A DNA stretch of 64,000 nt from UBA2883 sp964017965 (GCA_964017965.1 CAXHNV010000001.1:434001-498000); one strand, 5' to 3'; shown: positions 1 through 9,152, counted from the stretch's first letter. The notes: generated by a model not told the origin, from the sequence alone. Program-made: numbers and translations.

Positions 1-335
1 TGGTTTACAAGAACACCGTTAACCCTGTATTTAGAAGAACTTTGTGTAATCTCACGTGAAATAATCAGTTCGTCTTCGATATCTATCTCGTTTTCTTTTA
101 AGAGTTCAAGCGCGTTTTTGTTGGTTAAATCGATACTGACTTCGATACTCGCTTTATCGGCGCCGGTTTTGATGACATCTTTTGAACATTTGCCGCCAAG
201 CACTATATCAACGGCGTTAATTAGTATACTCTTACCGGCGCCGGTCTCACCCGTTATAACATTCAGTGCTGAATCAAACCCAACTTCAAGCTCGTCTATC
301 AAAATATAGTTCTTTATCGATACAGTCTTAATCAT
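1..335 (-). CDS. recN: DNA repair protein RecN, N-terminal part (runs off the window)
   Basis: The minus strand encodes an open frame from an ATG at 335 to the window edge. It starts MIKTVSIKNYILIDELEV and continues into a Walker A motif GETGAGKSILINAVD near residues 29-43. This is the standard opening of RecN, the SMC-like ATPase that acts in double-strand break repair. A segment ISREITQSSSKYRVNG follows, typical of the RecN/SMC head domain. Only about 111 residues are inside the window, so the coiled coil and C-terminal head cannot be checked. No strong Shine-Dalgarno precedes the ATG; the start rests on the family's usual N-terminus. Another SMC-like ATPase is the only real alternative. 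Confidence 0.87.
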   Translation of the reverse strand, partial: MIKTVSIKNYILIDELEVGFDSALNVITGETGAGKSILINAVDIVLGGKCSKDVIKTGADKASIEVSIDLTNKNALELLKENEIDIEDELIISREITQSSSKYRVNGVLVN

Positions 336-491
336 AACACTAAGTTATCGCAAAATTACTTATATTTCAACCAAAGTATGACTATCTACAACCAAAGTAT
401 AATATTTTGTAAAAAAGATTAAAGTTTTTCAAATTTGTGCCGTAACTTGAAGTATAAGAAAGATTTTTAACTATCAAGAAGGTATACAACT

Positions 492-1850
492 ATGACAAAA
501 GAAGAAAAAGGAGCATCACTTTTCGGTCGTTCAATAGATTTGGTTGAAGGTGATCCTTTAGAAGAGATTTTTGCACTTAACTTAGGCGACTTTATATCAG
601 AAAACCTTATCTCAGAAGATTTGGCAAAAAAGATAGGCAACAGCGATAAAAATAAAGTTGCAAGGTTAAAGAACCAGTTATCAGAACTTGTTTCTGTATA
701 TTCAATGAACAACACGCTTTCTGTAATCGGGTTCAACTCAAAAGACGACTATATCGTCTATAACTCTATTGCAAAGACCATGACACAGATTGTAGAAAAC
801 GATGCGTGTCATATCTTCTTAACAAAAGATTTTGCTTGCGGACTTGATAATCTTAAAAAAGATATTGTGCTTGCAGGTACTTCTATCGATTCAAAAGATA
901 ACCTGCTTGTTAAGAATATCGGGTTCAACTTTGACGATGATGAGCCTATGGTTCAGTCGCTTAAGAATATTGAAACATTGAGTGTTTCGCCTGACAGAAT
1001 GGGTGAAGTTACTAAGTTCTCTGAATTGAACGAAGATAATATTAAACAATATATAGTTATTCCTATGCACAATAACGCAAATGTTGTCGGTGTATTTGTT
1101 TTGGAAAACTATTCTGATAAACCTATTAAAAAAGATTATGTTTCTGTAGTTGAAGCTATGTCAAAGCTTTTCGGGACATCAATTTCATTGCAGAACACAA
1201 TCAATTCCGTTAATGAGTTATTGGAACTTGATAACCCTGAGATAACCGAATTACAACACATGAGAGCTGAGTTGACAGCTTTGATAGGTGATTTGGGCGA
1301 CAATCAGGAAACATTTATCAAAACACTGGCAAAAGTGGTTGATATCAAGGGTCAATACAGTGTTGCACACTCACAAAATACAGCAGAGCTTGCACGTGAG
1401 TTGTCAGCAGAGCTTAAGCTTAATGAAAAAACAAAAGACCTTATCTATTATGCGGGATTGTTGCAGAATATCGGTAAGATTACGCTTCCTGAGGAGTTGT
1501 TTGCTAACCGCGGAAAACTTTCTCAAGAGGATTGGGATAAGCTTAAAAACTATGCAAATATCGGGGTTAATATCTTGATGAAGATTAACTTCTTATCAGA
1601 AGTTGTGCCGTATATTTGCTATCATAAAGAACGCTATGACGGCTCAGGTGAACCTGAGGGCTTGAAACGTATGTCTATTCCGTTGGGCTCAAGAATCATT
1701 GCTGTAGCTGATGCGTATTCAGCTATGACATCAGACAGAGCGCACAGAAAAGCTATGACAAAAGAGCAGGCTTTAGCTATTATCAATCAGGAATCCGGCA
1801 CAAAATGGGACCCTATCGTAGTCGACGCTTTGTATAGAGTTTTAGGATAA
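492..1850 (+). CDS. GAF domain plus degenerate HD-GYP protein
   Basis: A 452-residue protein. Residues about 75-220 look like a GAF sensor domain, ending in the typical VIPMHNNANVVGVFVLENY strand pair. Residues about 270-450 are an HD-GYP domain of the c-di-GMP phosphodiesterase family. The metal-binding HD pair expected in a HDIGK motif reads Q325-N326 (LLQNIGKI), and the GYP signature reads GSGEP at 384-388. An early histidine (AHSQNTAELA) and H378 of the YHKERYDG segment remain. Known HD-GYP enzymes need the HD pair for metal, so I infer that catalysis is lost and that the protein is a sensor, adaptor or c-di-GMP binder. An AGAAGG sequence precedes the ATG. It is convergent with pflA, with five bases between. 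Confidence 0.8.
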   Translation: MTKEEKGASLFGRSIDLVEGDPLEEIFALNLGDFISENLISEDLAKKIGNSDKNKVARLKNQLSELVSVYSMNNTLSVIGFNSKDDYIVYNSIAKTMTQIVENDACHIFLTKDFACGLDNLKKDIVLAGTSIDSKDNLLVKNIGFNFDDDEPMVQSLKNIETLSVSPDRMGEVTKFSELNEDNIKQYIVIPMHNNANVVGVFVLENYSDKPIKKDYVSVVEAMSKLFGTSISLQNTINSVNELLELDNPEITELQHMRAELTALIGDLGDNQETFIKTLAKVVDIKGQYSVAHSQNTAELARELSAELKLNEKTKDLIYYAGLLQNIGKITLPEELFANRGKLSQEDWDKLKNYANIGVNILMKINFLSEVVPYICYHKERYDGSGEPEGLKRMSIPLGSRIIAVADAYSAMTSDRAHRKAMTKEQALAIINQESGTKWDPIVVDALYRVLG

Positions 1851-1855
1851 ATTCT

Positions 1856-2593
1856 CTAACCTTGTTTCATGTTAGTGAAAATTATATCGCGGGCTTTGAG
1901 CGCTTCCTGTTTTGTTAACGGCGGGATATCCTTTAACGGATAATCCATACCCAAGTTTTCATACTTTGGTATAGCCATATTGTGATAAGGTAATACGTCA
2001 ATCGCCTTGATGTTCTTTAGTCCGTGTAAGAACTTACCAAGCTCAGCTAAGTATTTTTCATCGAACGTAATTGTCGGGATAACTACGTGACGAACCCACA
2101 TCGGAACACCTTTTTCAGACAAATACTTTGCAAAATCAAGTATGTTTTTGTTTGAATGACCTGTTAGTTTTTTGTGTTCTTCATCATCTATATGTTTCAA
2201 ATCCAAAAGTACAAGGCTTGTATATTTCAGAAGTTCATCAACTTTTGCGGTATTGTTTCTGTTAAACAATACCCCTGATGTATCGAGCGCTGTATGGATA
2301 CCTTTAGCCTGCGCAGCCTTAAACAGTTCCGTTACAAACTCCGTTTGCATCATCGGCTCGCCGCCTGTTACGGTGATTCCACCGTTTTGCAAGAACTCTT
2401 TTACACTGTCAAATCGTTTGAGAATCTCTTCTACAGAAACTCTTTTGTTTTCATCAGTAGTCCATGTATCAGGGTTGTGGCAATATTGACATCTCATAGG
2501 GCAACCCTGCATAAACACAACAAACCGAATCCCCGGTCCGTCAACTGTTCCGCAGCTTTCTAATGAATGGATGTTACCTAAAATTTCGCTCAT
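1856..2593 (-). CDS. pflA: Pyruvate formate-lyase activating enzyme
   Basis: A radical SAM activase of 245 residues. The cluster motif C-x3-C-x2-C is seen as GCPMRCQYCHNPDTW near residues 30-44, and the glycine-rich SAM-binding stretch as GGITVTGGEPMMQ. It matches PflA throughout, including the LLDLKHIDDEEHKKLTG region and the C-terminal ALKARDIIF. The enzyme uses reduced [4Fe-4S] and SAM to form the glycyl radical on pyruvate formate-lyase. It is not next to pflB, which lies about 46 kb downstream on the same strand. Its target glycine is carried there by a separate small protein (47804-48055). The upstream spacer is shared with a divergent GNAT-like gene. Confidence 0.95.
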   Translation of the reverse strand: MSEILGNIHSLESCGTVDGPGIRFVVFMQGCPMRCQYCHNPDTWTTDENKRVSVEEILKRFDSVKEFLQNGGITVTGGEPMMQTEFVTELFKAAQAKGIHTALDTSGVLFNRNNTAKVDELLKYTSLVLLDLKHIDDEEHKKLTGHSNKNILDFAKYLSEKGVPMWVRHVVIPTITFDEKYLAELGKFLHGLKNIKAIDVLPYHNMAIPKYENLGMDYPLKDIPPLTKQEALKARDIIFTNMKQG

Positions 2594-2645
2594 ATTTGCC
2601 TCCCAATATATATTTAATCTTATTATAAATGGTAAATTATTTTAC

Positions 2646-2679
2646 GCAAAAATTATTTTCACAGGATTTATATAAGTAT
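2646..2679 (+). promoter_or_regulatory. 34-bp upstream element, copy 1
   Basis: This stretch reads GCAAAAA, then TATTTT, ACAGG and TTTATATAAG, and ends on the start codon of the next gene. A copy matching at 30 of 34 positions without gaps lies at 42823-42856. TATATAAG could be a -10 box, which would make the mRNA almost leaderless, or the element could be an operator. Function is inferred only. Confidence 0.5.
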
Positions 2680-3202
2680 GAACAACATAAGCTTTACAGG
2701 AACATACGTTAAACCCGCAAAAGTTTTTAAAAACGGCGAACAGCTTAGAGCAGCAATCATCGAGCTTGATAAACGTGATGTCAAAAGTGTTCAAAAAGTA
2801 ACGGACAAATGGGATTCTCATCTGACTGACCTTATGTGTGCAAAATTCTATCAACCTGATAACTATAAAAATGCACGGTTCTTTGCGGTATCTACTCAGG
2901 ATGCTGATTATCAAAAGGTTAACCCTTCTAAAGTTTTGGCACTTTTTGAAGTAGACGATAACAAAACGGTTTATACATTGCAATATCTTGATGTTCATCC
3001 TAAACACCGACGTAACCCTAATCTTATCGGTAAAAGAAAAGGTATCTCAAAGATAGGAGAAGCTTGTATAGATTTTATAAGAAACAGGTTTGCAACTAAG
3101 AAAGAGACCGAACTGTATGCAGTAGAGAGTGCAAAACCGTTTTATGAAAAAACCGGCTGTAAAAAAGCTCCTAACGGGTCAGAAAACAGATACGTTATAT
3201 AA
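2678..3202 (+). CDS. GNAT-like protein with N-terminal SFTG tag
   Basis: A 174-residue protein beginning MNNISFTGTYVKP. The centre and C-terminus look like a GNAT acetyltransferase: beta strands FFAVST and VLALFEVDD, then YLDVHPKHRRNP with a GKRKGISKIGEACIDF segment where acetyl-CoA loops normally lie. It closes with the family-typical AVESAKPFYEKTGCKK. The substrate is unknown. The ISFTG segment at residues 4-8 resembles tags on other proteins of this window. There is no ordinary Shine-Dalgarno close to the ATG; an AGGA lies 12 bases upstream inside a conserved element, so translation may be leaderless. Its 3' end overlaps tmk on the other strand by eight bases. Confidence 0.65.
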   Translation: MNNISFTGTYVKPAKVFKNGEQLRAAIIELDKRDVKSVQKVTDKWDSHLTDLMCAKFYQPDNYKNARFFAVSTQDADYQKVNPSKVLALFEVDDNKTVYTLQYLDVHPKHRRNPNLIGKRKGISKIGEACIDFIRNRFATKKETELYAVESAKPFYEKTGCKKAPNGSENRYVI

Positions 3203-3806
3203 GTTTATCTATGTATTCAATAACTTTTTGAGAGATTTCTTCAACTTTTTGAGTAGCGTCAAGCACCTTAACCCTTTGAGGTTCAGCTTTTGCTATTTCA
3301 AGGTAGCCTTGTCGCACGCGTTTGAAAAACTCAAGCCCTGCTGATTCCATACGGTCTTTTGATTTGCCGACACGCTGTTGCGCTGTTTCGATATCGATAT
3401 CAAAAACAAACGTTATATCAGGCTTAAGCCCGCTTGTAGCGATGTTATTGAGCATGTTTATTTGTTCTAAATCAAGTCCTCTGCCATAACCCTGATAAGC
3501 AACGGTTGAATCTGTGTGACGGTCACAGAGTATGATTTCACCACGCTCAATAGCGGGTTTAATAAGGGTATCAACGTGCTGAGCTCTATCTGCTAAGAAT
3601 AAAAACGATTCACAGTTTGAAGATACCTCGCCGTCATAGTTTAGTAATATCTCGCGAAGCTTTGTACCGAGCCCTTTTGCACCGGGTTCACGTGTAAGGA
3701 TTACCTTGTGACCTTTAGATTCAAGATAGGTTTTTAAAAGCTCTATCTGCGTTGTTTTGCCGCAACCGTCTGTACCTTCAAATGTTATGAATAGTCCTTT
3801 TTTCAT
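3195..3806 (-). CDS. tmk: Thymidylate kinase
   Basis: A 203-residue dTMP kinase. The P-loop FEGTDGCGKTTQ is at residues 9-20, the DR(E/H) motif appears as LTREPGAKGLG, the LFLADRAQHV segment follows, and the lid-side CDRHTDSTVAYQGYGRGLD motif is intact. It phosphorylates dTMP to dTDP. The gene follows proC with an eight-base gap and is probably cotranscribed. The length is standard for the family. Confidence 0.95.
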   Translation of the reverse strand: MKKGLFITFEGTDGCGKTTQIELLKTYLESKGHKVILTREPGAKGLGTKLREILLNYDGEVSSNCESFLFLADRAQHVDTLIKPAIERGEIILCDRHTDSTVAYQGYGRGLDLEQINMLNNIATSGLKPDITFVFDIDIETAQQRVGKSKDRMESAGLEFFKRVRQGYLEIAKAEPQRVKVLDATQKVEEISQKVIEYIDKLI

Positions 3807-3814
3807 CTTATTTT

Positions 3815-4621
3815 CTATCTCCCAAGAGCGTTTGCTTTTTGTGCCGTCTTTTCTATCAGGTTATAAAACATATCAGCCGAATCAACTTCTTCTAAGTAAT
3901 CGACGCCGACTCTTGTGCAACCGCCTTTTGTAGCAACGCTTGCGATGAGTTCTTCTGCTGATTTGTCGCTTGATAAAAGCATTTTAGCAGACCCGATTGC
4001 TGTTTGAATACTCAAAGTCAATGCTTTTTCATAATCCATGCCCATTTTTTCGCCGGCTCTTGCAATATCGTTGATGACTTTATAATAAAAAGCAGGGCCT
4101 GAACCTGAGATAGCCGTTACGATATCGATTTGGTCTTCGGTTACTTTTATTGCTTTACCGATGTTTGAAAGCAGCTCAACCACTGTTTCCACATCATCGT
4201 CGCTTGCGTTTTTGCCGCCTGCAACTCCGCTCATACCTTCAAGAACAAGAGCAGGAGTGTTTGGCATTACACGCACGATTCTTTTATCTTCACCTAAGAT
4301 ACTTGCGATAAATCCTGTTGTTACGCCTGCCGCGATTGATACGATTAGCTTGTCTTTTGTAACGCTTGATTTTATCCCGTTCAAAACATCTTCTACAAAA
4401 TTAGGTGTTGTTGCAACGAACACGATGTCTGATGAATTAACCAGTTCGTTATTGTCTGTGATAACTTTTATACCCAGTTCTTTTGATTTTTCAGAAGCTT
4501 TTTCTTCATTTATTTCAGCTGCTAGAATGTTTTCTTTAGCTACAAAATTTGATGCGATTACACCGCCTATGATTGCGCTTGCCATTTTGCCGCAACCAAT
4601 GAATCCGATTTTCTTGTTCAT
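3815..4621 (-). CDS. proC: Pyrroline-5-carboxylate reductase
   Basis: A 268-residue protein that starts with a Rossmann motif, IGFIGCGKMASAIIGG. It carries the family signature near ITAISGSGPAFYYKVINDIARAGEKMGM and the C-terminal VATKGGCTRVGVDYLEE region that lines the proline site. It makes the last step of proline synthesis, reducing P5C with NAD(P)H. It is first of a two-gene unit with tmk and is divergent from rpmH, with about 90 bp between the start codons. Confidence 0.96.
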   Translation of the reverse strand: MNKKIGFIGCGKMASAIIGGVIASNFVAKENILAAEINEEKASEKSKELGIKVITDNNELVNSSDIVFVATTPNFVEDVLNGIKSSVTKDKLIVSIAAGVTTGFIASILGEDKRIVRVMPNTPALVLEGMSGVAGGKNASDDDVETVVELLSNIGKAIKVTEDQIDIVTAISGSGPAFYYKVINDIARAGEKMGMDYEKALTLSIQTAIGSAKMLLSSDKSAEELIASVATKGGCTRVGVDYLEEVDSADMFYNLIEKTAQKANALGR

Positions 4622-4651
4622 ATTATTTAACCTTCATGTTGACTAATAAAT

Positions 4652-4680
4652 TTGTTTTATATAACATATACAAGTATAAT
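4652..4680 (+). promoter_or_regulatory. Predicted promoter of rpmH
   Basis: TTGTTT at 4652-4657, a 17-base spacer and TATAAT at 4675-4680 make a sigma70-type promoter. Transcription would start about 20 bases before the rpmH ATG. A second -35-like TTGACT lies just upstream. Confidence 0.65.
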
Positions 4681-4709
4681 ACTAAAAATACAAAAAAGGA
4701 AATAAAAAA

Positions 4710-4862
4710 ATGAGACGTACACTAGAAGGAACAAAAGCAAAAAGACAAAAAGTTAGCGGTTTCAGAGCAAGAATGGCTACACCGGGCGGACAAGAAGTTA
4801 TCAACAGACGTCGTGCTAAAGGCAGACATAAATTAGCTATCGAAGCAAAGAACAGAGCTTAG
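4710..4862 (+). CDS. rpmH: 50S ribosomal protein L34
   Basis: A 50-residue basic protein beginning MRRTLEGTKAKRQKVSGFRA. It contains the L34 hallmark GFRARMATPGGQEVINRRR followed by AKGRHKL. The family is usually 44-50 residues. An AAGGA sequence lies nine bases before the ATG, and a strong terminator follows 30 bases after the stop. In most bacteria rpmH sits directly before rnpA, near yidC; here it stands alone between proC and a phosphate transporter. No rnpA-like frame is visible next to it. Confidence 0.95.
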   Translation: MRRTLEGTKAKRQKVSGFRARMATPGGQEVINRRRAKGRHKLAIEAKNRA

Positions 4863-4891
4863 TTTTTTGTTATACAAAATTTTATACGAAG

Positions 4892-4919
4892 AGAGATACA
4901 GTTTTTTGTATCTCTTTTT
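4892..4919 (+). terminator. Rho-independent terminator of rpmH
   Basis: The stem AGAGATAC/GTATCTCT has an eight-base loop and is followed by a T run. Confidence 0.85.
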
Positions 4920-4987
4920 CGTCTGTTTTTTTATTTTTATGTTATGATAAAACTATAATCAATTTATAGCTTATTTGGAGAGATTTA

Positions 4988-6757
4988 ATGGAAAACTTTG
5001 ATATATTCTCGATTTTCACCCTGTGCGGCGGATTAGCATTCTTCCTGTACGGGATATTAGTTATGTCATCGGGATTGGAAAAGATAGCCGGAGGTAAACT
5101 CGAAAAACTACTAAAGGTTATGACCTCAAACCCTTTAAAAGGTCTTGTACTGGGTGCGGGTATAACGGCTCTTATACAAAGTTCATCTGCTGTTACAGTT
5201 ATGTTAGTTGGTCTGGTTAATTCAGGTATTATGAAGTTAACTCAGGCCATTGGTGTTATTATGGGGTCTAATATCGGTACCACAATAACGGCATGGATTC
5301 TGAGCCTTGCAGGTATCCAATCCGATAACTTCTGGGTAAGAATGTTTAAACCGGAATCATTCTGTCCGCTATTAGCACTGTTTGGGATAATGATGGTTAT
5401 CGGCTCTAAAAAAATGCGTCGTCAGGATATAGGACGGGTTATGATAGGGTTTGCCGTGCTTATGTATGGTATGCAGCTTATGGCAGGTTCTATGACACCT
5501 TTAGCCAAAGACCCGAACTTCCAACAGTATATGCTCGCGTTTAATAACCCGATTTTAGGGCTTGCTGTCGGTACAATTATTACAGCAATAATCCAAAGCT
5601 CAGCTGCCTCAGTTGGTATACTTCAAGCACTATCAATGACAGGAAACGTTACCTACGGTATGGCACTACCTATTATTATGGGTCAAAATATCGGTACTTG
5701 TATTACAGCTTTTCTTTCAAGTATCGGTGTAAACGCTAATGCAAGAAAAGTTGCTGTTGTTCACGTTTCTTTTAACGTTATCGGTACTGCCGTTTTCTTA
5801 ATCGCATACCTTGGTGCTGACGCTGTTTTTCATCTCAAATTTGTTAACGAAACAATTAACCCTGCTATGATTGCGGTGGTTCACTCAATATTTAATATAA
5901 CAACAACAATTATGTTGTTCCCATTCATTAAACAGCTTGAAAAAATCGCTAACTTTGTTATCAAATCAAAAGGTAAAGAAGACAGAGAACGCGTTCTTCT
6001 CGACGAAAGACTTTTACTTTCACCTGATTTTGCGATTGCGGAATGTTTTAATCAGGCAGTTAAAATGTCCGGTATCGTAGAAAAGAACGTTATCTATGCA
6101 ACAAAGCTGCTTAAACGTTTTGAGACAAGAAAAGCGGAAGTTGTTGCTTTGAACGAAAAGAAAATAGATATTTATGAAGACAAGCTCGAAAACTTCCTTA
6201 TAAAAGCTTCAAACAGAGATATGTCAGAGGAAGCAAGCACTTCTATCGGCAGATTGTTATTGAATATCGGTGATTTTGAAAGAATCGGCGACCACGCTGC
6301 AAGTATCTTAAAGATTGCTGAAAGGATGAACGAGAAAAACTTACGTTTCTCAGAAGCTGCCGTTCAGGATATCAGAGTAATAGTATATGCTGTATTGGAT
6401 GTTCTGAAACTTGCGACTACAGCTTATAAGAACTCTGATGAAGTTATGGCGCTTGATGTTGAGCCGCTTGAACAGGTTGTTGACAGGCTTATCAGAAAGT
6501 CTAAGAAACGCCACATCAAGCGCCTTCAAGACGGTATCTGTACGATTGAACTCGATTTAATGGTTTCTGATTTGTTCAACGACTTAGAACGTATCTCAGA
6601 CCACTGTTCTAATATTGCAACTTCTATTTTACAGATTAAAGAAGGTGCTGTTGAAAAACACGAACTCATCAACAGAATGCGTTCTATGGAAAACGTTGAC
6701 TTCAGCAGAAAATATGACGAGTTCAAAGCTAAATATCCGCTTGTTAACGTGGAGTAG
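4988..6757 (+). CDS. Na+/phosphate cotransporter with C-terminal PhoU-like domain
   Basis: A 589-residue NptA/YjbB-type membrane protein. Two inverted Na/Pi repeats carry the signature QSSSAVTVMLVGLVNSG (about residues 64-80) and its twin QSSAASVGILQALSMTG (about 205-221), each followed by an IMGxNIGTxITA motif. Residues about 340-560 form a soluble helical PhoU-like domain containing IGDFERIGDHA and LFNDLERISDHCSN, which typically binds metal. It imports inorganic phosphate with sodium, and the PhoU part probably gates it. A GGAGAG ribosome site precedes the ATG. The helicase gene begins five bases after its stop and may be cotranscribed. Confidence 0.92.
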   Translation: MENFDIFSIFTLCGGLAFFLYGILVMSSGLEKIAGGKLEKLLKVMTSNPLKGLVLGAGITALIQSSSAVTVMLVGLVNSGIMKLTQAIGVIMGSNIGTTITAWILSLAGIQSDNFWVRMFKPESFCPLLALFGIMMVIGSKKMRRQDIGRVMIGFAVLMYGMQLMAGSMTPLAKDPNFQQYMLAFNNPILGLAVGTIITAIIQSSAASVGILQALSMTGNVTYGMALPIIMGQNIGTCITAFLSSIGVNANARKVAVVHVSFNVIGTAVFLIAYLGADAVFHLKFVNETINPAMIAVVHSIFNITTTIMLFPFIKQLEKIANFVIKSKGKEDRERVLLDERLLLSPDFAIAECFNQAVKMSGIVEKNVIYATKLLKRFETRKAEVVALNEKKIDIYEDKLENFLIKASNRDMSEEASTSIGRLLLNIGDFERIGDHAASILKIAERMNEKNLRFSEAAVQDIRVIVYAVLDVLKLATTAYKNSDEVMALDVEPLEQVVDRLIRKSKKRHIKRLQDGICTIELDLMVSDLFNDLERISDHCSNIATSILQIKEGAVEKHELINRMRSMENVDFSRKYDEFKAKYPLVNVE

Positions 6758-6762
6758 GGATT

Positions 6763-8733
6763 ATGACAAACGATATTGTTAAACGCAAGAAGTATGTTTT
6801 AAAAAAACGTACTTCTAATGCTACCAACTATAAAATTGACTATGCAAAAGAATTGAACCCTCAGCAGTTGTCTGCTGTTGAAACAAAAGAGGGTGCTATT
6901 CTTGTTATTGCGGGTGCAGGTTCGGGTAAGACAAAGACTTTGACTTATCGTGTTGCAAGACTTATTGAAGACGGGGTTAAGCCTGAAAATATTTTGCTTT
7001 TGACGTTTACCAAAAAAGCTTCTGCTGAGATGTTGAATAGAGCAACAGCCGTGCTTGATGATAGGTGCGAGAATGTTGCGGGCGGTACGTTTCACTCGTT
7101 CGCGAATATGATTTTAAGAAAGTATTCAAAGCTTCTGGGGTTAAAGAACAACTTTACTATTATGGATAGTGCCGACGCTGAGGATGTTGTTAACCATATT
7201 ACAGGAAGACTTTATCCGAAAAAAGATAAGCGGTTCCCGAAAAAACACACTATTTTAGAGATTTATTCTAAGAGCGTTAATAAAGAGATTCCGACCAAAC
7301 AGATTATTGCTGAAGAGTTTGCACATTTTCAACACTGTGAAGACCAAATTGTAGAGATTCATAAAGCGTATGTTAACTATAAACGTGAAAACTCGCTTAT
7401 GGACTATGACGACTTGCTGTTATATTTGAAGTTTTTGCTTGAAGACCATAAACATATACAGAAGAAGCTGTCGAATCAGTATAAATACATTATGGTTGAT
7501 GAGTATCAGGATACGAATACTTTGCAGGCTGATATTATTAAGTTACTTGCGAGTGAACATAACAATGTTATGGCGGTCGGTGATGACGCACAGAGTATTT
7601 ATTCTTTCAGGGGCGCTAATTATCGTAATATTATGGATTTTCCTAAGATGTTTGAGGATACGAAGATTATCAAACTCGAACAGAACTACAGGAGCACACA
7701 GAATATTCTTAAGCTGACAAATACCATTATTTCAAGAGCTAAGGAGAAGTACGCAAAGACGTTGTTTTCGGACATTGAATCGGATGTTAAACCGGCGTTG
7801 ATTTGCGCAAGAGATACCCAGATGGAAGCGGATTTTATCTGTCAAAGGGTGCTTGAGCTTATGGATGAAGACATTGATTTGGGCGATATTTGTGTGCTTG
7901 CAAGGAACGCGAGGATGTCGTTTAACCTTGAGATAGAGCTTTCAAAACGCGCTATTCCGTTTCAGAAGTTTGGCGGGCCGAAGTTTATGGAGACCGCGCA
8001 TATTAAAGATGTTGTGGCGCACTTGAGGGTGTTGTTGAACCCTGATGACGAGGTTAGTATGAGCAGGATTCTGCTTTTGCTTAAAGGGGTTGGGACGCAG
8101 ACTGTTAACAATATTCTGCCTGTGATGAAGAGTAGTGCTGAGTTTGATGTGAAGCTTTTGCCTGTAAAGAAGACTACGAGTATTGAACCGTTGTTCAAAG
8201 TTTTACAGGACTTACAGGGCTCTAAGAAGGAGCTGAGCGATATTGTCAGAGAGGTTATTGAGTATTATCGTCCGATTTTGAAGGATAAGTACGACGATTA
8301 TTTGAAGCGTGAGAAGGATTTGGAGCATTTTGAGTATCTGGCAACACAGTATAGTAAGCTTGAAAACTTCTTGAGTGATTTGGCTTTGGAACCGCCTGAT
8401 AAGAGTGTTGAGGGGATGTATAAGAAGAACGTTAAGGACGAGTGTTTGACGATTTCTACTATACATTCTGCGAAGGGTTTGGAGTGGGACAGCGTGTTTA
8501 TTATCGGGGCTGTTGACGGAAGGTTTCCTTCGGCATATTCGTTTAATTCACCTGAGGAGCTGGATGAGGAGCTCCGGCTTATGTACGTTGCTACAACGAG
8601 GGCTAAGAACAATTTGTATATTACGTATCCGGTTGATATGTACGATTATGCGAGCAATATGGTGCTTTCAAAACCGTCGAGGTTCTTGGATAATATTGAC
8701 GATGAGGTTTTGGAACTCTGGGATATTTGCTAG
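6763..8733 (+). CDS. UvrD/PcrA-type ATP-dependent DNA helicase
   Basis: A 656-residue SF1A helicase. In order it shows the Q-motif LNPQQLSAVE, the Walker A AGAGSGKTKTL, motif Ia LLLTFTKKASAEM, motif II VDEYQDTN, motif III GDDAQSIYSFRGAN, motif IV LEQNYRST, motif V STIHSAKGLEWDSVFI and motif VI LMYVATTRAK. It unwinds DNA 3' to 5' in repair or replication restart. At 656 residues it is somewhat shorter than PcrA or UvrD and lacks their C-terminal extension. It could be UvrD, PcrA or Rep, so I give no symbol. Its last four bases overlap the convergent STAS-like gene. Confidence 0.92.
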   Translation: MTNDIVKRKKYVLKKRTSNATNYKIDYAKELNPQQLSAVETKEGAILVIAGAGSGKTKTLTYRVARLIEDGVKPENILLLTFTKKASAEMLNRATAVLDDRCENVAGGTFHSFANMILRKYSKLLGLKNNFTIMDSADAEDVVNHITGRLYPKKDKRFPKKHTILEIYSKSVNKEIPTKQIIAEEFAHFQHCEDQIVEIHKAYVNYKRENSLMDYDDLLLYLKFLLEDHKHIQKKLSNQYKYIMVDEYQDTNTLQADIIKLLASEHNNVMAVGDDAQSIYSFRGANYRNIMDFPKMFEDTKIIKLEQNYRSTQNILKLTNTIISRAKEKYAKTLFSDIESDVKPALICARDTQMEADFICQRVLELMDEDIDLGDICVLARNARMSFNLEIELSKRAIPFQKFGGPKFMETAHIKDVVAHLRVLLNPDDEVSMSRILLLLKGVGTQTVNNILPVMKSSAEFDVKLLPVKKTTSIEPLFKVLQDLQGSKKELSDIVREVIEYYRPILKDKYDDYLKREKDLEHFEYLATQYSKLENFLSDLALEPPDKSVEGMYKKNVKDECLTISTIHSAKGLEWDSVFIIGAVDGRFPSAYSFNSPEELDEELRLMYVATTRAKNNLYITYPVDMYDYASNMVLSKPSRFLDNIDDEVLELWDIC

Positions 8734-9032
8734 ACCAGGGCAAACCGTCGGTTGATTATTTCGTGTCTGTTTGATTCGAGCGAGAGCGGGTCTTCAAACA
8801 CTTTGACGAATCTGTCGTAACCGGTTATATAGAGTGCTGCAAGGATTGTGCTGTCGACATTAACCAGTGAGATTGTGGGCAGGTTTTCTAACATCTCAAA
8901 GAACTCGTTTACGCAGTATTTTACGTTATCCAAATCGAGCGCTACGGCTTCATTGGATTGCGACAACATATCGTGTATTTGCGTGACAGTGGACTTGTCA
9001 ATGCTTGTGACTTTAAGTTTCAGTACTTTCAT
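8730..9032 (-). CDS. STAS-like small protein
   Basis: A 100-residue protein starting MKVLKLKVTSID. The pattern of a strand AVALDLDNVKY, a helix FFEMLENL, a strand SLVNVDSTI and a helix AALYITGYDRFVKVFED follows the STAS/anti-sigma-antagonist fold. No clear phosphoacceptor serine is placed as in SpoIIAA. The family call is from fold pattern only. No partner anti-sigma kinase gene is adjacent. A simple hypothetical protein is the alternative. Confidence 0.5.
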   Translation of the reverse strand: MKVLKLKVTSIDKSTVTQIHDMLSQSNEAVALDLDNVKYCVNEFFEMLENLPTISLVNVDSTILAALYITGYDRFVKVFEDPLSLESNRHEIINRRFALV

Positions 9033-9152
9033 TACATTTTCATTTTAGCTTATCGCGGGAGATTTTTTAATTAGACTAAAATATAAAACCCCTACAACTT
9101 TGGTATGGGATTTAAGAAAAAATTTTATTGTAAAGTTTTTATTCTAAAACAC

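Noticed and set aside
118..309. Plus-strand open frame starting MLVKSILTSIL
   Set aside because: It is the reverse of the RecN P-loop region; the minus frame has a clear family match.
8212..8612. Minus-strand frames inside the helicase gene
   Set aside because: They are reverse-frame shadows of a well-supported SF1 helicase.
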